Counted from the first letter of the stretch, positions 32,966-45,692 are shown. The stretch: DNA of 64,000 nucleotides from Trifolium pratense (GCF_020283565.1 NC_060059.1:51651157-51715156); one strand, 5' to 3'. A program made the numbers and translations. The notes: generated by a model not told the origin, from the sequence alone.

Positions 32966-33904
32966 AAAATCACCGCTCATAATACCGATCATGTTGAAAA
33001 CACAACAAAAATTTTGGTTGAAGATTAGCAATGTTGAAAAATGTTATGGATTCAAACCCTTAAACTAGTGTTAGATCTTGTGTTGGGGCTCTATTGCAAA
33101 TACATGAACAAGCGTGGTATTTTTTAATCGATTCCTCGTTGTATTGAGAACCATTTGATCAATGATATGAATTAAGTTTTCTTTTGTCAAAAAAAAAAAA
33201 TAGTTCTTTAGGAACTATGCTTTTGAATTATTCAGAAATTCACATAAAATAAATTTCTAACTTCTTCGGGAACTATATAATATAATGACAATATTCTAAA
33301 TAAAAAACTTGACACTTACTATTTTATAAAGATCATGAATTAAGATGCAGCACGTGTATATAAATCACCAATCGATATCGATATATATTAACAATCAGCC
33401 AAATAAAATTGTATGGTTTCAATTAAACACATATAAAACCCAACTTAAATTAAAAAACAAATATACAATCTAAATCATATGGTTCAAAGAAAACAACTTT
33501 AGATTCACGATAAAACTAGGGTTCTAAATTATATCAAATAAGAATTACCTACCTTTATAATATTTATCAGGAATCTTAATAACATTGAATTAGAATAGAC
33601 AATAATAATAAAATTTTAACAAAATCGATTAGTCTTTCTTTTGGATGATCGAAGTGTCGATGTTTCACCATACATGTGTCTGTCATGAAGCATAATGATG
33701 CTTCACCAGACTGTTGTCGGTCACGAAACTCGAATAATATCGAACATCCAAATACATATCATAAATAAATAAACGATCAACAATTTATGTAATATAAATG
33801 ATCAAAGTGTTATGCTTCACCATACAAATGTCGGTCATGAAGCGTAAACAACATTGAACAATTAAATACATAAAGAAATGATGCTTATTTATTGATTTAA
33901 TTTT

Positions 33905-33921
33905 AACTATTATTATTATAA

Positions 33922-33968
<47 letters not shown>
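33905..33968 (+). repeat. (ATT)n microsatellite, unit A
   Basis: About 20 ATT/TTA repeats. The same locus is longer in unit B (41460-41555) and unit C (45600-45690), so the three copies differ mainly in repeat number. Confidence 0.95.
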
Positions 33969-33970
<2 letters not shown>

Positions 33971-34567
33971 AAGATTCATATGATTCATAATTATACAATA
34001 TGTGATTTTTTTTATAGGGACATAAACCAAAATTCGGTAATTTTATAGAAACGAAAAACATATTTAACTGAGAATTATAAAATATCAACGTCAACTATGT
34101 TTATTGATTTCCCATGTCATTATGTGATGAGATGTTTATCATTTATACTTTGTCGTTTATAGGTTAAAAAATGGGCATAATTTATGTCTGTATTTTCGAC
34201 AACCTTAAATAAAAACTCTTACATCCAAATCCAGTAAATCAAAATCTGAATGAAGTAACATGAGATGGGATAAATAAACTTAACTTAAACGAGTCCAGTT
34301 TGATTTTTGCCAAAAATTTTCAGATCTGGAATTATAGAAAGAATACCAAATAATTAATGATTATAGAATAAAGAAAACAAATAAACTAACCAGCAATGGA
34401 GATTGGCGGTGATAGAGTGGGATAGTCAAAGAGGGAAGATGGTGACAGCCAGTTGTTGAAATATTCAAGATAGTTTTTGTGGAATATGATAGTACTGGAG
34501 TGAAAGCGGGACAATGTATAAATCCTTCGCAAAGGTGACTTGTGGAGGGGGTTGAGAGAGACAAACA

Positions 34568-34624
34568 AAGAGAGAGAGAGAGAGAGAGGAAGGGGGAGAG
34601 AGAGAGGGGGCGGGGGGGGAGAGA
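34568..34624 (+). repeat. GA/G-rich low-complexity tract, unit A
   Basis: A (GA)n run passes into runs of G (AAGGGGGAGAG then GGGGGCGGGGGGGG). Equivalent tracts lie in B (42156-42222) and C (46566-46615), each with a different G content. The G runs could allow quadruplex formation. Confidence 0.85.
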
Positions 34625-35004
34625 GGTCATAAGAGATGGTGAAAGGAGGTAAGACTTAATGAATGAGGAGAAGCGTCTAGTACCCTTTAAAAGAGATTTC
34701 AAACGATCCAGCTGTCACAGATTAAAAACACTTTAAATACTAACTGACAAAGACCGTTGAAAATGTGTAACAGCTGTATTTTTTTTTTTTTTCTTAAGTG
34801 GCATTTTCTTGAGGGATAGACATGTTGAAATTCAAATTTAAAAAGAAATTTTTGTGGATGTTTCAAAAAACTTGTTAGTAAGGATAGTTCCATGGGAAAT
34901 TAACAAGTATTATTTTTTTTCTTTCTATTATGACATATTTGACCGTTCAAAATGCAAATAATTGCAACAATGTCATTTTCATTGAGAGAAAAAAAAAATA
35001 CTTA

Positions 35005-35127
35005 GACAGTCCCATTGAGCTTAGCTACGGACATCGCACTATATCTGCAAGAGCCCGAGTTCGAACCCGGGACACTCCACTTATTCACCTTTAAGATGGA
35101 TTTTCTAGCCACTAGACTATTTAACAA
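35005..35127 (+). repeat. tRNA-like (SINE-type) module
   Basis: ACAGTCCC...GAGCTTAGCTAGGGACATCGCAC followed by GAGTTCGAACCCGGGACAC resembles RNA polymerase III A and B boxes of a tRNA-derived SINE head; the A box lacks several bases. The module ends near AGCCACTAGACTATTT. Sister copies lie at 25536-26040 (split by the MITE), 43648-43767 and 47013-47132. It travels as part of the array unit and does not form a tRNA cloverleaf that I can draw. Confidence 0.5.
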
Positions 35128-35790
35128 AAAATAAAATAAATACTTAGCCAAACAACAGTTTTTTATAGTATATTTTACCAAATAATATAATACAGTGAGA
35201 CAATAATGAAATACGATTGCAGTTTTTGCAATGTTAATTCTTATCCATATTAAACTATACGACAATTAACAACATGTTTACGCGATTAGTCACCAAAAAT
35301 ATTTTTACAAAATTAATAACATATTTTTTTACTCAGTATACAATTAATAATTTATTCGAAATTAGATGATATTATATAATTTATATATATTTTATGGGTA
35401 CTTCAAAAAAATTAATATTGAGATTTTTTTTAATTTAGGAATTATATTATTTATATAGTTATTTTTTATAATTTTCTCAAAGAAGTTATTATTTGTAATA
35501 ACTATAAGATAAGTTTTTGACCAATTAAAATGAATAATAATTAATATCATACATATATTTTTTGACCATACGGGTGTTTCAGTGTTGGCGGTAGGTTCAT
35601 TCACCAACTTTATCTATGGTGATTTTTTTGGGAATTGTTTTAGATTACCTAATTTGATATTCCCTTAATTAGCTTTTCTGTTTGTTCTTTCTTTCTTTTT
35701 TAGTTATTTATTTTGTTCCTTGATGGTTAGGTTCGGCCCCCCTCTTGTACTTGTTAATTTTTGTATATATATATATATATATAGTGAAGG

Positions 35791-36162
35791 CTAAGATGAA
35801 ACAGTTGATCAAGTGGTGCACGGTGCACCACTTATCAATAACTGTATAACGAATACGAATTTTACAAAATCACCGTTGAATGGAAAGTTTATATCATATA
35901 GATCATCTATACAAATTTTTAAAAAATTTGAAAATCATTTAATGTGTTTTTGAAACTCACCAAAATTAACGGTATTCAATAAAAATTCATAAACCGTTAA
36001 TCTTGATGAGTGTCAATAACATATCAAATATTTTCAATTTTTTAAAAAATGTATATGGATGATCTATATGATATAAACTTTCATTCTAACGGTGAAATTT
36101 GTATCGTTATAGAGTTATTGACAAGTGGTGCACCGACCACTTGATCAATTGTTTCATGTTAG
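35791..36162. mobile_element. Palindromic (fold-back) MITE, unit A
   Basis: Left end CTAAGATGAAACAGTTGATC, and right end, read in reverse, CTAACATGAAACAATTGATC. Inside, AGTGGTGCACGGTGCACCACT is itself a palindrome, and the body (TATCATATAGATCATCTATA against TGATCTATATGATATAAAC) pairs almost throughout. RNA would form one long hairpin of about 180 bp. Sister copies lie at 44434-44805 and 53877-54257; 26661-26725 is a deleted copy. Confidence 0.8.
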
Positions 36163-36433
36163 AAAAAGTCTATCTATATGACGTATAATATATTTCCTCT
36201 GATTCGTATTATAAGAAAAAATTTACCTTCTAGATTTATAAAATGTTAGATGTATATGATCCATATTATAGATTAGATGATACATTAACATTCTATGTTT
36301 AAAAAGTAAACTTCTTATAATAAGAACTGGAGGGAGTAAATAATCAACCACATGATAGGTTTTGTGACACCCCGGATTTTGATCCAGGACATTAATTACG
36401 CCTAATTCTTTTATTCTTAGAAAATACTACTTA

Positions 36434-37008
36434 TTGTAACACTCAAACCCGTTATTTAAATAATTCTAACCATACAAAGTATTTTTCGAAATACGCAGCG
36501 GATACATAAGGAAGAGGCCAAGGAACTCCAAGGCCAACAAGGTTCTTTTCTTTCTGCTTTTGTAATTTATTTTTCCTATGTTAGGTGGAGTCGATGAACT
36601 CCCTTACGAATGCTTGGATTGTAATTTATATATTTTGGGTATAAATTCAATTGTTTCTACTATAAACTCTTTTATCATCTGATTTTATATTTATTTTAAT
36701 ATTGATCACATTAGAATAAAATCTAAGGACCTAGTGGATATCGCATAGGAAACGAAGCTAGTAATCCCGAACGAAGGACGGTATGCTAGGGCCAACATGA
36801 GACCATTAAATTCAGTATCTGAGGTCTTGGTATAGGATTAGAGCGTACGATAATTTCTACCTTACAAAGTTGCTTGTGGGTAAGTGACACACGGAGTCAC
36901 CGAGGTAATGATACTAACCTTATATACAAAAAAGTGGAACTTCGGGGCGATGATGCTTAAATAGAGTAAGGGTAACCTTTATCTAGGCTCTGTACAACTT
37001 GTAATAGA
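36434..37008 (+). repeat. LTR-like segment interrupting the array (family 2)
   Basis: Starts TGTAACACTCAAACCC inside the left end of the unit (after ATACTACTTAT) and shares its first ~80 bp with 28121. It then diverges into sequence with GAGTCGATGAACTCCC, AAGTGACACACGGAGTCACC and similar patches. It ends where unit B's leader (ATAGGAACATATAT) begins. No ORF. A partial LTR or rearranged retrotransposon piece is likely. Confidence 0.45.
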
Positions 37009-37209
37009 AATAGGAACATATATTGCTTCAAACATATTTTCAACAGTCTAAATCCTAATAGAGGGAAATAATTGAACAACCAAGCAGGAGTAAGGGAGGG
37101 ATCCGATCACACTTAACCACCCTGTGTGGTCACACACACACCTTTTATTTTTAGTCATTTAATTTCAGCATTTATTTCCTGTCATTTACTAATTACTCAC
37201 AAAGATACC

Positions 37210-37562
37210 TATTAGAATTTGGGAGGCTTGTACTCAACCACAAAAGCTAGCTTGAGAGTTGAAGCATGCACTACACTTATAAAGGCTATCTTTACCATAT
37301 CTCTAGCCAATGTGGGACTTCTAACACACCCCCTCACGTCCAGAACTGAACAAGCTGGAACGTGAAATCAACTACAATGGTTGGCCCAAATATGGTAGGT
37401 CTCCACGACAAATAACAAATGGATCTAGGATAGACTCTGATACCATATTAGAATTTGGGAGGCCTATACTCAACCACAAATGCTAGTTTGAGAGTTGAGG
37501 TTTGCACTACACTTATAAAGACTATCTTTACCATATCTCTAGCCAATGTGGGACTTCTAACA
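37210..37562 (-). mobile_element. Complete TRIM retrotransposon, 353 bp
   Basis: Two 117 bp direct repeats (37210-37326 and 37446-37562) flank 119 bp. Read on the minus strand the LTR begins TGTTAGAAGTCCCACATTGG. The sequence after the first LTR is TGGTATCAGAGTCTATCC, a match to the initiator-tRNA primer-binding site. The last internal bases are GTGAGGGGGTG, the polypurine tract. It is flanked by ATACC on both sides (37205-37209, 37563-37567), and unit A keeps the empty site AAGATACCTTTTC near 30022. It codes for nothing and depends on other elements. Confidence 0.95.
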
Positions 37563-39094
37563 ATACCTTTTCAAAACAAACAAAGCAAAGGCAACTACGA
37601 TATTCCTAAGCGAAACTAGTAACCTTGGCACAATCCATGTGGCGAACAATAAACTTACTACTTTATTACTTGGTAGCGATTCTGTGCACTACCAAAACCA
37701 CCGTCAACATCTTTAATTTAAAAGACAAGAATATGGACTCGATATATAATTCTTTTATTCTTAGAAAATACTACTTGTTATTTTCAATTTTCTTATTAGT
37801 AAAAAGGTTCAAATGGATATTAATAATAAATATTTGTAACAAAAGAAAATTTTAACTACTTCATTTCTAAACAAGTTTAAAATGAAAAACTCGTGAAAAT
37901 AGAAGTATGACAAATTATATTAACTTATTATATAAGTTCTTAGTTTCAAAATCCATTTTTGCTCTGCACACATTTCAAGTCAAATCATCAAACAAGCATC
38001 TTTTTCTTTGATATCTAAAATATTGGTTGTAAGAGGTCAACTTCCGATAAACAAAAACATTCCATACAAAGTAAAACTAACAAGGATAGAAAGTCAAAAA
38101 AATACCAAAATATAGAGTCCCTTGCATTAAAAGAAATAAAATACAATGCTTACCAATTCTTGCAAAAATATTTAAATAGGTATAAAGTTTTATTTGTATT
38201 TAAAATAAATAGATTAAAGTGCTTAACAGTCTTACTAAATACTGCATGGAAATTAAGTAACCGAACCACCCAAAGACAACACATTATAAAAAAAAATACA
38301 TGCTCCTAAACTATATGATCTGGATATAGTTAATTCATCCTGTCACAAAGGCACACAAAGAGAGTTACCCACCACACATGCACATCCACACATGCACAGA
38401 TAAAGAGAATTACCCGCCACAAAGGCACATCCAAAAAGGCACACAGAGAAAATTATCCTCCATAAGGGCACACAAAAATGCATATGTCATGTCATGATGC
38501 TTTAAACAAAATTCAGGCTAAATTGTATTTTTGACTCCTAAGTTTCATAAATTTGTAATTTTGGTTCTTTAATTTTGAAAATAACACGTTTATCCCCCTA
38601 TCACTTGGGTACAAAAGGTCAATTTTGACCTAATCAACGCTGACGTGGCAAATTACTTGAGTAACGACTCAACTGCCACATCATGATTGTTTGAACTTAA
38701 TAATTAACAAAAAAAAAAGGTTTTTATTGTATCTACCAGTATGTTATATCCATCTATATATATTCTAGATAGATTTAGTATACATGTTATAATAAATAAA
38801 ACACTTTAATAAACAATGCAAAACTCAAATTTATAGAAAACACGTAAAATTGACCTAGAGCCACAGACACAGTCCACTATCAACCTGCATGTGCGTGTGC
38901 TTGGTCCCAAGTATACACAACACAATCAGTCAATCTTCATGTTTGAAGAATAACAAAATAGGTATGGTTTTCTTGAAGTTCTAGGACCACAATAAATCCA
39001 AAAGATCAAATCACGACAATGACATCATAGTTGGAAAGAAAAGTTTTAGTTGAAGTCTACCAAAGTTCAAAGTTGTTAAGGCATAATAGTATCA

Positions 39095-40515
39095 TAGTCA
39101 ATATCACCATTCACTTCCAACTGAATTGAATCATTCTTCATGGTATTTTTCTTGTTAGAATAACATTCAGCAAGAAGTTTGACTAAAATCAAATCCTTCG
39201 ACATAAAATACGAGTTTTTGCCACTTTGAAAAAAGCATTGTAATCCATAGATTCATTCTTATTGTCATTATTGCCGATATTGATTCTACCTTTATAATCA
39301 TATCTTATTTTGGTCTCTATATTTTTCTTATTATCTGAATCTCTCCATTTTCTCTTCACATATTGTTGTTTTCCTTCATCAGAATTAGAAACATTTACAC
39401 TTTTATAAGGTTTGACATTGTCTCTATCTTTGACAACATTTACATCATCATCATCATCATCATCATCATCGACATTTTCTACACTTTTGCATTATGTTTC
39501 TTTGATTCTTCATTCTTGTTTGAATAAGAACAACCTTTGATTGGATCAAAAGAACCCTTCTTCTCAAAGGTACTAGAGTATGTCACACTACCATAATTTG
39601 AATGACTCAATTCATCATTGTTTAGAGAAAATCCACTATGTTTATCTATGAACTCTCTCCCTAACTCCTCCACCACATCAAAATCTTTTCTCTTTCTCAT
39701 TCTTTTTTTCTTCTTCTTTTCATTATCAAGCATAAGAGTCAGATGAACTATCATCATCGTTGTCTTAAACCTCATTAATCAACTCATCAACTTCAAAATC
39801 TTCAAGATGACATGAATGATGAAGATTTTGAAGTTGATGAGTTGAATGAGGTTTCAGAAAATGATGATGATAATTCATCTGACTCTTATGCTTGATAATG
39901 AAAACATGAAGAAAAAAAGAATGACAAAGAGAAAAGATTTTGATATACTGGAGGAGCTGGGGAGAGAGGTGATGGATAAACAAAGTGGAATTTCTGTATA
40001 CAATGATGAAGTGGATCATTCAGATTATGGTAGTTACACAAACTCTACTACCTTTGAGAAGAAGAGTTCTTTTGATCCAATCAACGGTTGTTCTTCTTCA
40101 AACTAGAAAGAAGAATAAAAAAAACATAATTCAAAAAGTGTGGACAATGTCTCTGGTGATGATGTAAATGTTGTCAAAGACATAGACAATGCCAAACCTA
40201 ATGAAAGTGTGAATGTTTTTGATTCAGGTGATGAAAAACAACAATATGTCAAGAGAAGATAGAGTGATTCAGATAAACAAAAAAATATAGAGAACAAAAC
40301 AAGAGATGATTGTAAAGGTAGAATCAACATCCGTAATAATCGCAATAAGAATGAATCTTTGGATTGCAATGCTTACAATCAAAGGGGCAAAAGCTCGTAT
40401 TTTATGTAGAAGGATTTGAGTTTAGTTAAACTCCTTGCTAAATGTTATTATGAAAATACGAATACAAGAATGATATGATTTTGTTGCAGGTGAATAATGA
40501 TATTGATGATGATGA
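39095..40515. repeat. Long fold-back (inverted repeat), unit B
   Basis: Near-identical partner of the fold-back in unit A. The loop lies near 39803-39821. The arms encode the same peptide on opposite strands (39479-39775 minus, 39846-40106 plus). In this copy the right arm reads on from the loop as ATGAAGATTTTGAAGTTGATG into TTGAATGAGGTTTCAG, keeping a frame that unit A breaks with a TAG. Confidence 0.9.
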
Positions 40516-41459
40516 AAATCACCGCTCATAATACCGATCATGTTGAAAACACAACAAAAATTTTGGTTGAAGATTAGCAATGTTGAAAAATGTTATGGAT
40601 TCAAACCCTTAAACTAGTGTTAGATCTTGTGTTGGGGCTCTATTGCAAATACATGAACAAGCGTGGTATTTTTTAATCGATTCCTCGTTGTATTGAGAAC
40701 CATTTGATCAATGATATGAATTAAGTTTTCTTTTGTCAAAAAAAAAAAATAGTTCTTTAGGAACTATATGCTTTTGAATTATTCAGAAATTCACATAAAA
40801 TAAATTTCTAACTTCTTCGGGAACTATATAATATAATGACAATATTCTAAAAAAAAAAACTTGACACTTACTATTTTATAAAGATCATGAATTAAGATGC
40901 AGCCCGTGTATATAAACCACCAATCGATATCGATATATATTAACAATCAGCCAAATAAAATTGTATGGTTTCAATTAAACACATATAAAACCCAACTTAA
41001 ATTAAAAAACAAATATACAATCTGAATCATATGGTTCAAAGAAAACAACTTTAGATTCATGATAAAACTAGGGTTCTAATTAAATTATATCAGATAAGAA
41101 TTACCTACCTTTAAAATATTTATCAGGAATCTTGATAACATTGAATTAGAATAGACAGTAATAATAAAATTTTAACAAAATTGATTAGTCTTTCTTTTGG
41201 ATGATCGAAGTGTCGATGTTTCACCATACATGTGTCGGTCATGAAACATAATGATGCTTCACCAGACTGTTGTCGGTCACGAAACTCGAACAATATCGAA
41301 CATCCAAATACATATCATAAATAAATAAACGATCAACATTTTATGTAATATAAATGATCAAAGTGTTATGCTTCACCATACAAATGTCGGTCATGAAGCG
41401 TAAACAACATTGAACAATTAAATACATAAAGAAATTATGCTTATTTATTTATTTAATTT

Positions 41460-41477
41460 TAATTATTATTATTATAA

Positions 41478-41555
<78 letters not shown>
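41460..41555 (+). repeat. (ATT)n microsatellite, unit B
   Basis: About 30 repeats at the same locus as in unit A. The poly-Tyr and poly-Asn ORFs read through it are artefacts. Confidence 0.95.
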
Positions 41556-41556
<1 letters not shown>

Positions 41557-42597
41557 AAGATTCATATGATTCATAATTATACAATATGTGATTTTTTTTA
41601 TAGGGACTTAAACCAAAATTCGGTAATTTTATAGAAACGAAAAACATATTTAACTGAGAATTATATAAAATATCAACGTCAACTATGTTTATTGATTTCC
41701 CATGTCATTATGTGATGAGATGTTTATCATTTATACTTTGTCGTTTATAGGTTAAAAAATGGGCATAATTTATGTCTGTATTTTCGACAACCTTAAATAA
41801 AAACTCTTACATCCAAATCCAGTAAATCAAAATCTGAATGAAGTAACATGAGATGGGATAAATAAACTTAACTTAAACGAGTTCAGTTTGATTTTTGCCA
41901 AAAATTTTCAGATCTGGAATTATAGAAAGAATACCAAATAATTAATGATTATAGAATAAAGAAAACAAATAAACTAACCAGCAATGGAGATTGGCGGTGA
42001 TAGAGTGGGATAGTCAAAGAGGGAAGATGGTGACAGCCAGTTGTTGAAATATTCAAGATAGTTTTTGTGGAATATGATAGTACTGGAGTGAAAGAGGGAC
42101 AATGTATAAATACTTCGCAAAGGTGACTTGTGGAGGGGGTTGAGAGAGACAAATAGAGAGAGAGAGAGGAAGGGGGAGAGAGAGAGAGAGGGGTGGGGGG
42201 GGTGGGGGGGGGGGGGGGGAGAGGTCATAAGAGATGGTGAAAGGAGGTAAGAATTAATGATTGAGGAGAAGTGTCTAGTACCCTTTAAAAGAGATTTCAA
42301 ACGATCCAGCTGTCACAGATTAAAAACACTTTAAATACTAACTGACAAAGACCGTTGAAAATGTGTAACAGCTGTATTTATTTTTTTCTTAAGTGGCATT
42401 TTCTTGAGGGATAGACATGTTGAAATTCAAATTTAAATAGAAATTTTTGTGGATGTTTCAAAAAACTTGTTAGTGAGGATAGTTCCATGGGAAATTAACA
42501 AGTATTATTTTTTTCTTTCTATTATGACATATTTGACCGTTCAAAATGCAAATGATTGCAACAATGTCATTTTCATTGAGAGAAAAAAAACACTTAG

Positions 42598-43642
42598 TGT
42601 GTGTTTGGTTTAGCGGCTCCTAAAATTGAGTTCGGTAGAATTGAGTTTGACAGAATTGATTTTAGTTAAAAGTGAATTGGCCAGAATTAATTTATGTTTG
42701 GATAGATTATCTAAAAGTGATTCTCAACCTTTAATGTTGTTTGGTAATTTGGAGTTAAAATTGCTTTTAAATGTGGAAATTACCAAAATGGTATAATATA
42801 TTAATATACAATATCAAGATAAATATGGAATGAGCACACGTTCATTTTATCTAAAATTATAATATGGATTTTAATGTTCACACATTCATTTTAAATAGTA
42901 TTTAATTGATAATAATAAATTTTAAATTTAGTAAAAAAAAAAAAACTTATGTGCTGTAAAAGAAAGGGATAATTTACAATTTATTCCAACACTAATAACA
43001 CAAGCCCAGATCTTTGTACCAAAAAAATAAAAACAAAATAATGTCTAGATCTCTATCATTGTTGTCAAACAAATTGAGCACCACCCATCACCGATTCGCC
43101 GCCGTATATAACAAGCATACCACGACCATGCTTTTCCCTTTTCTACTGTTTCTTCTTTCTCCTTCCTCCCATCTTTCAATATTCTTCTCTCATCCAACAA
43201 CCATGCTTTTTCTTTTTCTCTCAACACATAAACCCCATCATCATGTAACACATTCATTATGAAGGAGACAAATTGGCGTTGTTGTGGATTTTAGATGGAA
43301 GAAACAACATGCAAGAAATTGTGGATTTTAGATGCAATTAGTGAGAGTTGTGGATCTGGGTTAGTACAGTGTTGATCAATAAATTCTTGTAAGAATAATT
43401 GATGACAGTGAACAAGGGCAATGAAGGAATAAACTGAACAATGAAGCCGTAAAGTAAACAACCTTTGAAGAATTGATTTTGGGTCACCGCAGAAGCTAGG
43501 ATTTCTTGCTTCTGCTAGAATCGCTTTTCCAAGATAGAATCAATTTTACAAGAGAAAACCAAACACACTTGTTAAAGAGAAGAATTGCGTTTACGGTCCG
43601 AAACGTGCGTTTGAGGTGTGCAAACGCGCAACCAAACATAGG
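42598..43642. mobile_element. Non-autonomous DNA element, ~1045 bp, CTTAG duplication
   Basis: Ends TGTGTGTTTGGTT and, reversed, CCTATGTTTGGTT. It is flanked by CTTAG (42593-42597 and 43643-43647), while sister copies have a single ATACTTAGACAG. The left part has AGAATTGATTTTAG-type repeats and the right part AGAATCGCTTTTCC-type sequence, as in MITE-derived elements. CCAAACACACTTG near 43560 suggests an inner older end. The superfamily is unclear, and no transposase is visible. Confidence 0.7.
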
Positions 43643-44433
43643 CTTAGACAGTCCCCTTGAGCTTAGCTAGGGACATCGCACTATATGTGCAAGAGCCCGA
43701 GTTCGAACCCGGGACACTCCACTTATTCACCTTTAAGGTGGATTTTCTAGCCACTAGACTATTTGACAAAAAATAAAATAAATACTTAGCCAAACAACAG
43801 TATTTTATAGTATATTTTACCAAATAATATAATACAGTGAGACAATAATGAAATACGATTGCAGTTTTTGCAATGTTAATTCTTATCCATATTAAACTAT
43901 ACGACAATTAACAACATGTTTACGCGATTAGTCACCAAAAATATTTTTACAAAATTAATAACATATTTTTTTACTCAGTATACAATTAATAATTTATTCA
44001 AAATTAGATGATATTATATAATTTATATATATTTTATGGGTACTTCAAAAAAATTAATATTGAGATTTTTTTTAATTTAGGAATTATATTATTTATATAG
44101 GTTATTTTTTATAATTTTCTCAAAGAAGTTATTATTTGTAATAACTATAAGATAAGTTTTTGACCAATTAAAATGAATAATAATTAATATCATACATATA
44201 TTTTTTGACCATACGGGTGTTTCAGTGTTGGCGGTAGGTTCATTCACCAACTTTATCTATGGTGATTTTTTTGGGAATTGTTTTAGATTACCTAATTTGA
44301 TATTCCCTTAATTAGCTTTTCTGTTTGTTCTTTCTTTCTTTTTTAGTTATTTATTTTGTTCCTTGATGGTTAGGTTCGGCCCCCCTCTTGTACTTGTTAA
44401 TTTTTGTATATATATATATATATATAGTGAAGG

Positions 44434-44805
44434 CTAAGATGAAACAGTTGATCAAGTGGTGCACGGTGCACCACTTATCAATAACTGTATAACGAATACG
44501 AATTTTACAAAATCACCGTTGAATTGAAAGTTTATATCATATAGATCATCTATACAAATTTAAAAAAAAAATTGAAAATCATTTAATGTGTTTTTGAAAC
44601 TCACCAAAATTAACGGTATTCAATTAAAATTCATAAACCGTTAATCTTGATGAGTCTCAATAACATATCAAATGTTTTCAATTTTTAAAAAATGTATATG
44701 GATGATCTATATGATATAAACTTTCATTCTAACGGTGAAATTTGTATCGTTATAGAGTTACTGACAAGTGGTGCACCGACCACTTGATCAATTGTTTCAT
44801 GTTAG
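44434..44805. mobile_element. Palindromic MITE, unit B
   Basis: Sister of 35791-36162 with the same ends and a few substitutions, preceded by the same (TA)n run. It moved with the unit, not independently. Confidence 0.8.
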
Positions 44806-45599
44806 AAAAAGTCTATTTATATGACGTATAATATATTTCCTCTGAATATATTTCCTTTGATATGAATTAAGTTTTCTTTTGTCAAAAAAAAAAAAAAGTT
44901 CTTTAGGAACTATGCTTTTGAATTATTCAAAAATTCACATAAAATAAATTTCTAAGTTCTTCGGGAACGATATAATATTATGACAATATTCTAAAAAAAA
45001 AACTTGACACTTACTATTTTATAAAGATCATGAATTAAGATGCAGCCCGTGTATATAAACCACCAATCGATATCGATATATATTAACAATCAGCCAAATA
45101 AAATTGTATGGTTTAAATTAAACACATATAAAACCCAACTTAAATTAAAAAACAAATATACAATCTAAATCATATGGTTCAAAGAAAACAACATTAGATT
45201 CATGATAAAACTAGGGTTCTAAATTATATCAATTAAGAATTACCTACCTTTAAGATATTTATCAGGAATCTTAATAACATTGAATTAGAATAGACAGTAA
45301 TAATAAAATTTTAACAAAATTGATTAGTCTTTCTTTTGGATGATCGAAGTGTCGATGTTTCACCATACATGTGTCGGTCATGAAGCATAATGATGCTTCA
45401 CCAGACTGTTGTCGGTCACGAAACTCGAAAAATATCGAACATCCAAATACATATCATAAATAAATAAACGATCAACATTTCATGTAATATGAATGATCAA
45501 AGTGTTATGCTTCACCATACAAATGTCGGTCATGAAGCGTAAACAACATTGAACAATTAAATACATAAAGAAATTATGCTTATTTATTTATTTAATTTT

Positions 45600-45601
45600 A
45601 G

Positions 45602-45690
<89 letters not shown>
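45600..45690 (+). repeat. (ATT)n microsatellite, unit C
   Basis: Third copy of the locus, with ATC interruptions at its left end, between A and B in length. Confidence 0.95.

Positions 45691-45692
<2 letters not shown>

Larger units (their letters stand above)
29821..36433 (+). repeat. Unit A of the large array (~6.6 kb)
   Basis: Hand-aligns with unit B (37009-44845) over its whole length; long blocks are almost identical. In order it holds a leader starting near ATAGGAACATATAT, the shared left module (30210-31396), the fold-back (31571-32965), an ATT microsatellite, a GA/G-rich tract, a tRNA-like module and the palindromic MITE. It ends in GACATTAATTACGCC and the first ~30 bp of the next unit. 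It has no long ORF; the short ORFs lie in the fold-back arms. What kind of element the unit is remains unknown to me. Confidence 0.85.
37009..44845 (+). repeat. Unit B of the large array (~7.8 kb with insertions)
   Basis: Same order as unit A, with two extra insertions: a TRIM (37210-37562) and a ~1 kb DNA element (42598-43642). Without them it is about 6.4 kb. The unit breaks off at CCTCTGA near 44839 and is joined to an internal position of the next copy. Confidence 0.85.

Noticed and set aside
34361..34702. Ser/Leu-rich ORF with a possible signal-like start on the minus strand
   Set aside because: It is read through the GA/G-rich tract, changes between copies, and has no domain.
41437..41647. 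Poly-Tyr and poly-Asn ORFs
   Set aside because: They are frames of the (ATT)n microsatellite; the same occurs at 33.9 and 45.6 kb.
43014..43262. 82-codon ORF inside the ~1 kb DNA element
   Set aside because: Low-complexity Ser/Phe/Leu/His sequence with no transposase signature; probably chance.
43682..43725. Possible tRNA gene around GTTCGAACCCGGG
   Set aside because: No cloverleaf can be drawn, the A box is incomplete, and the module repeats with the array; kept only as SINE-like.
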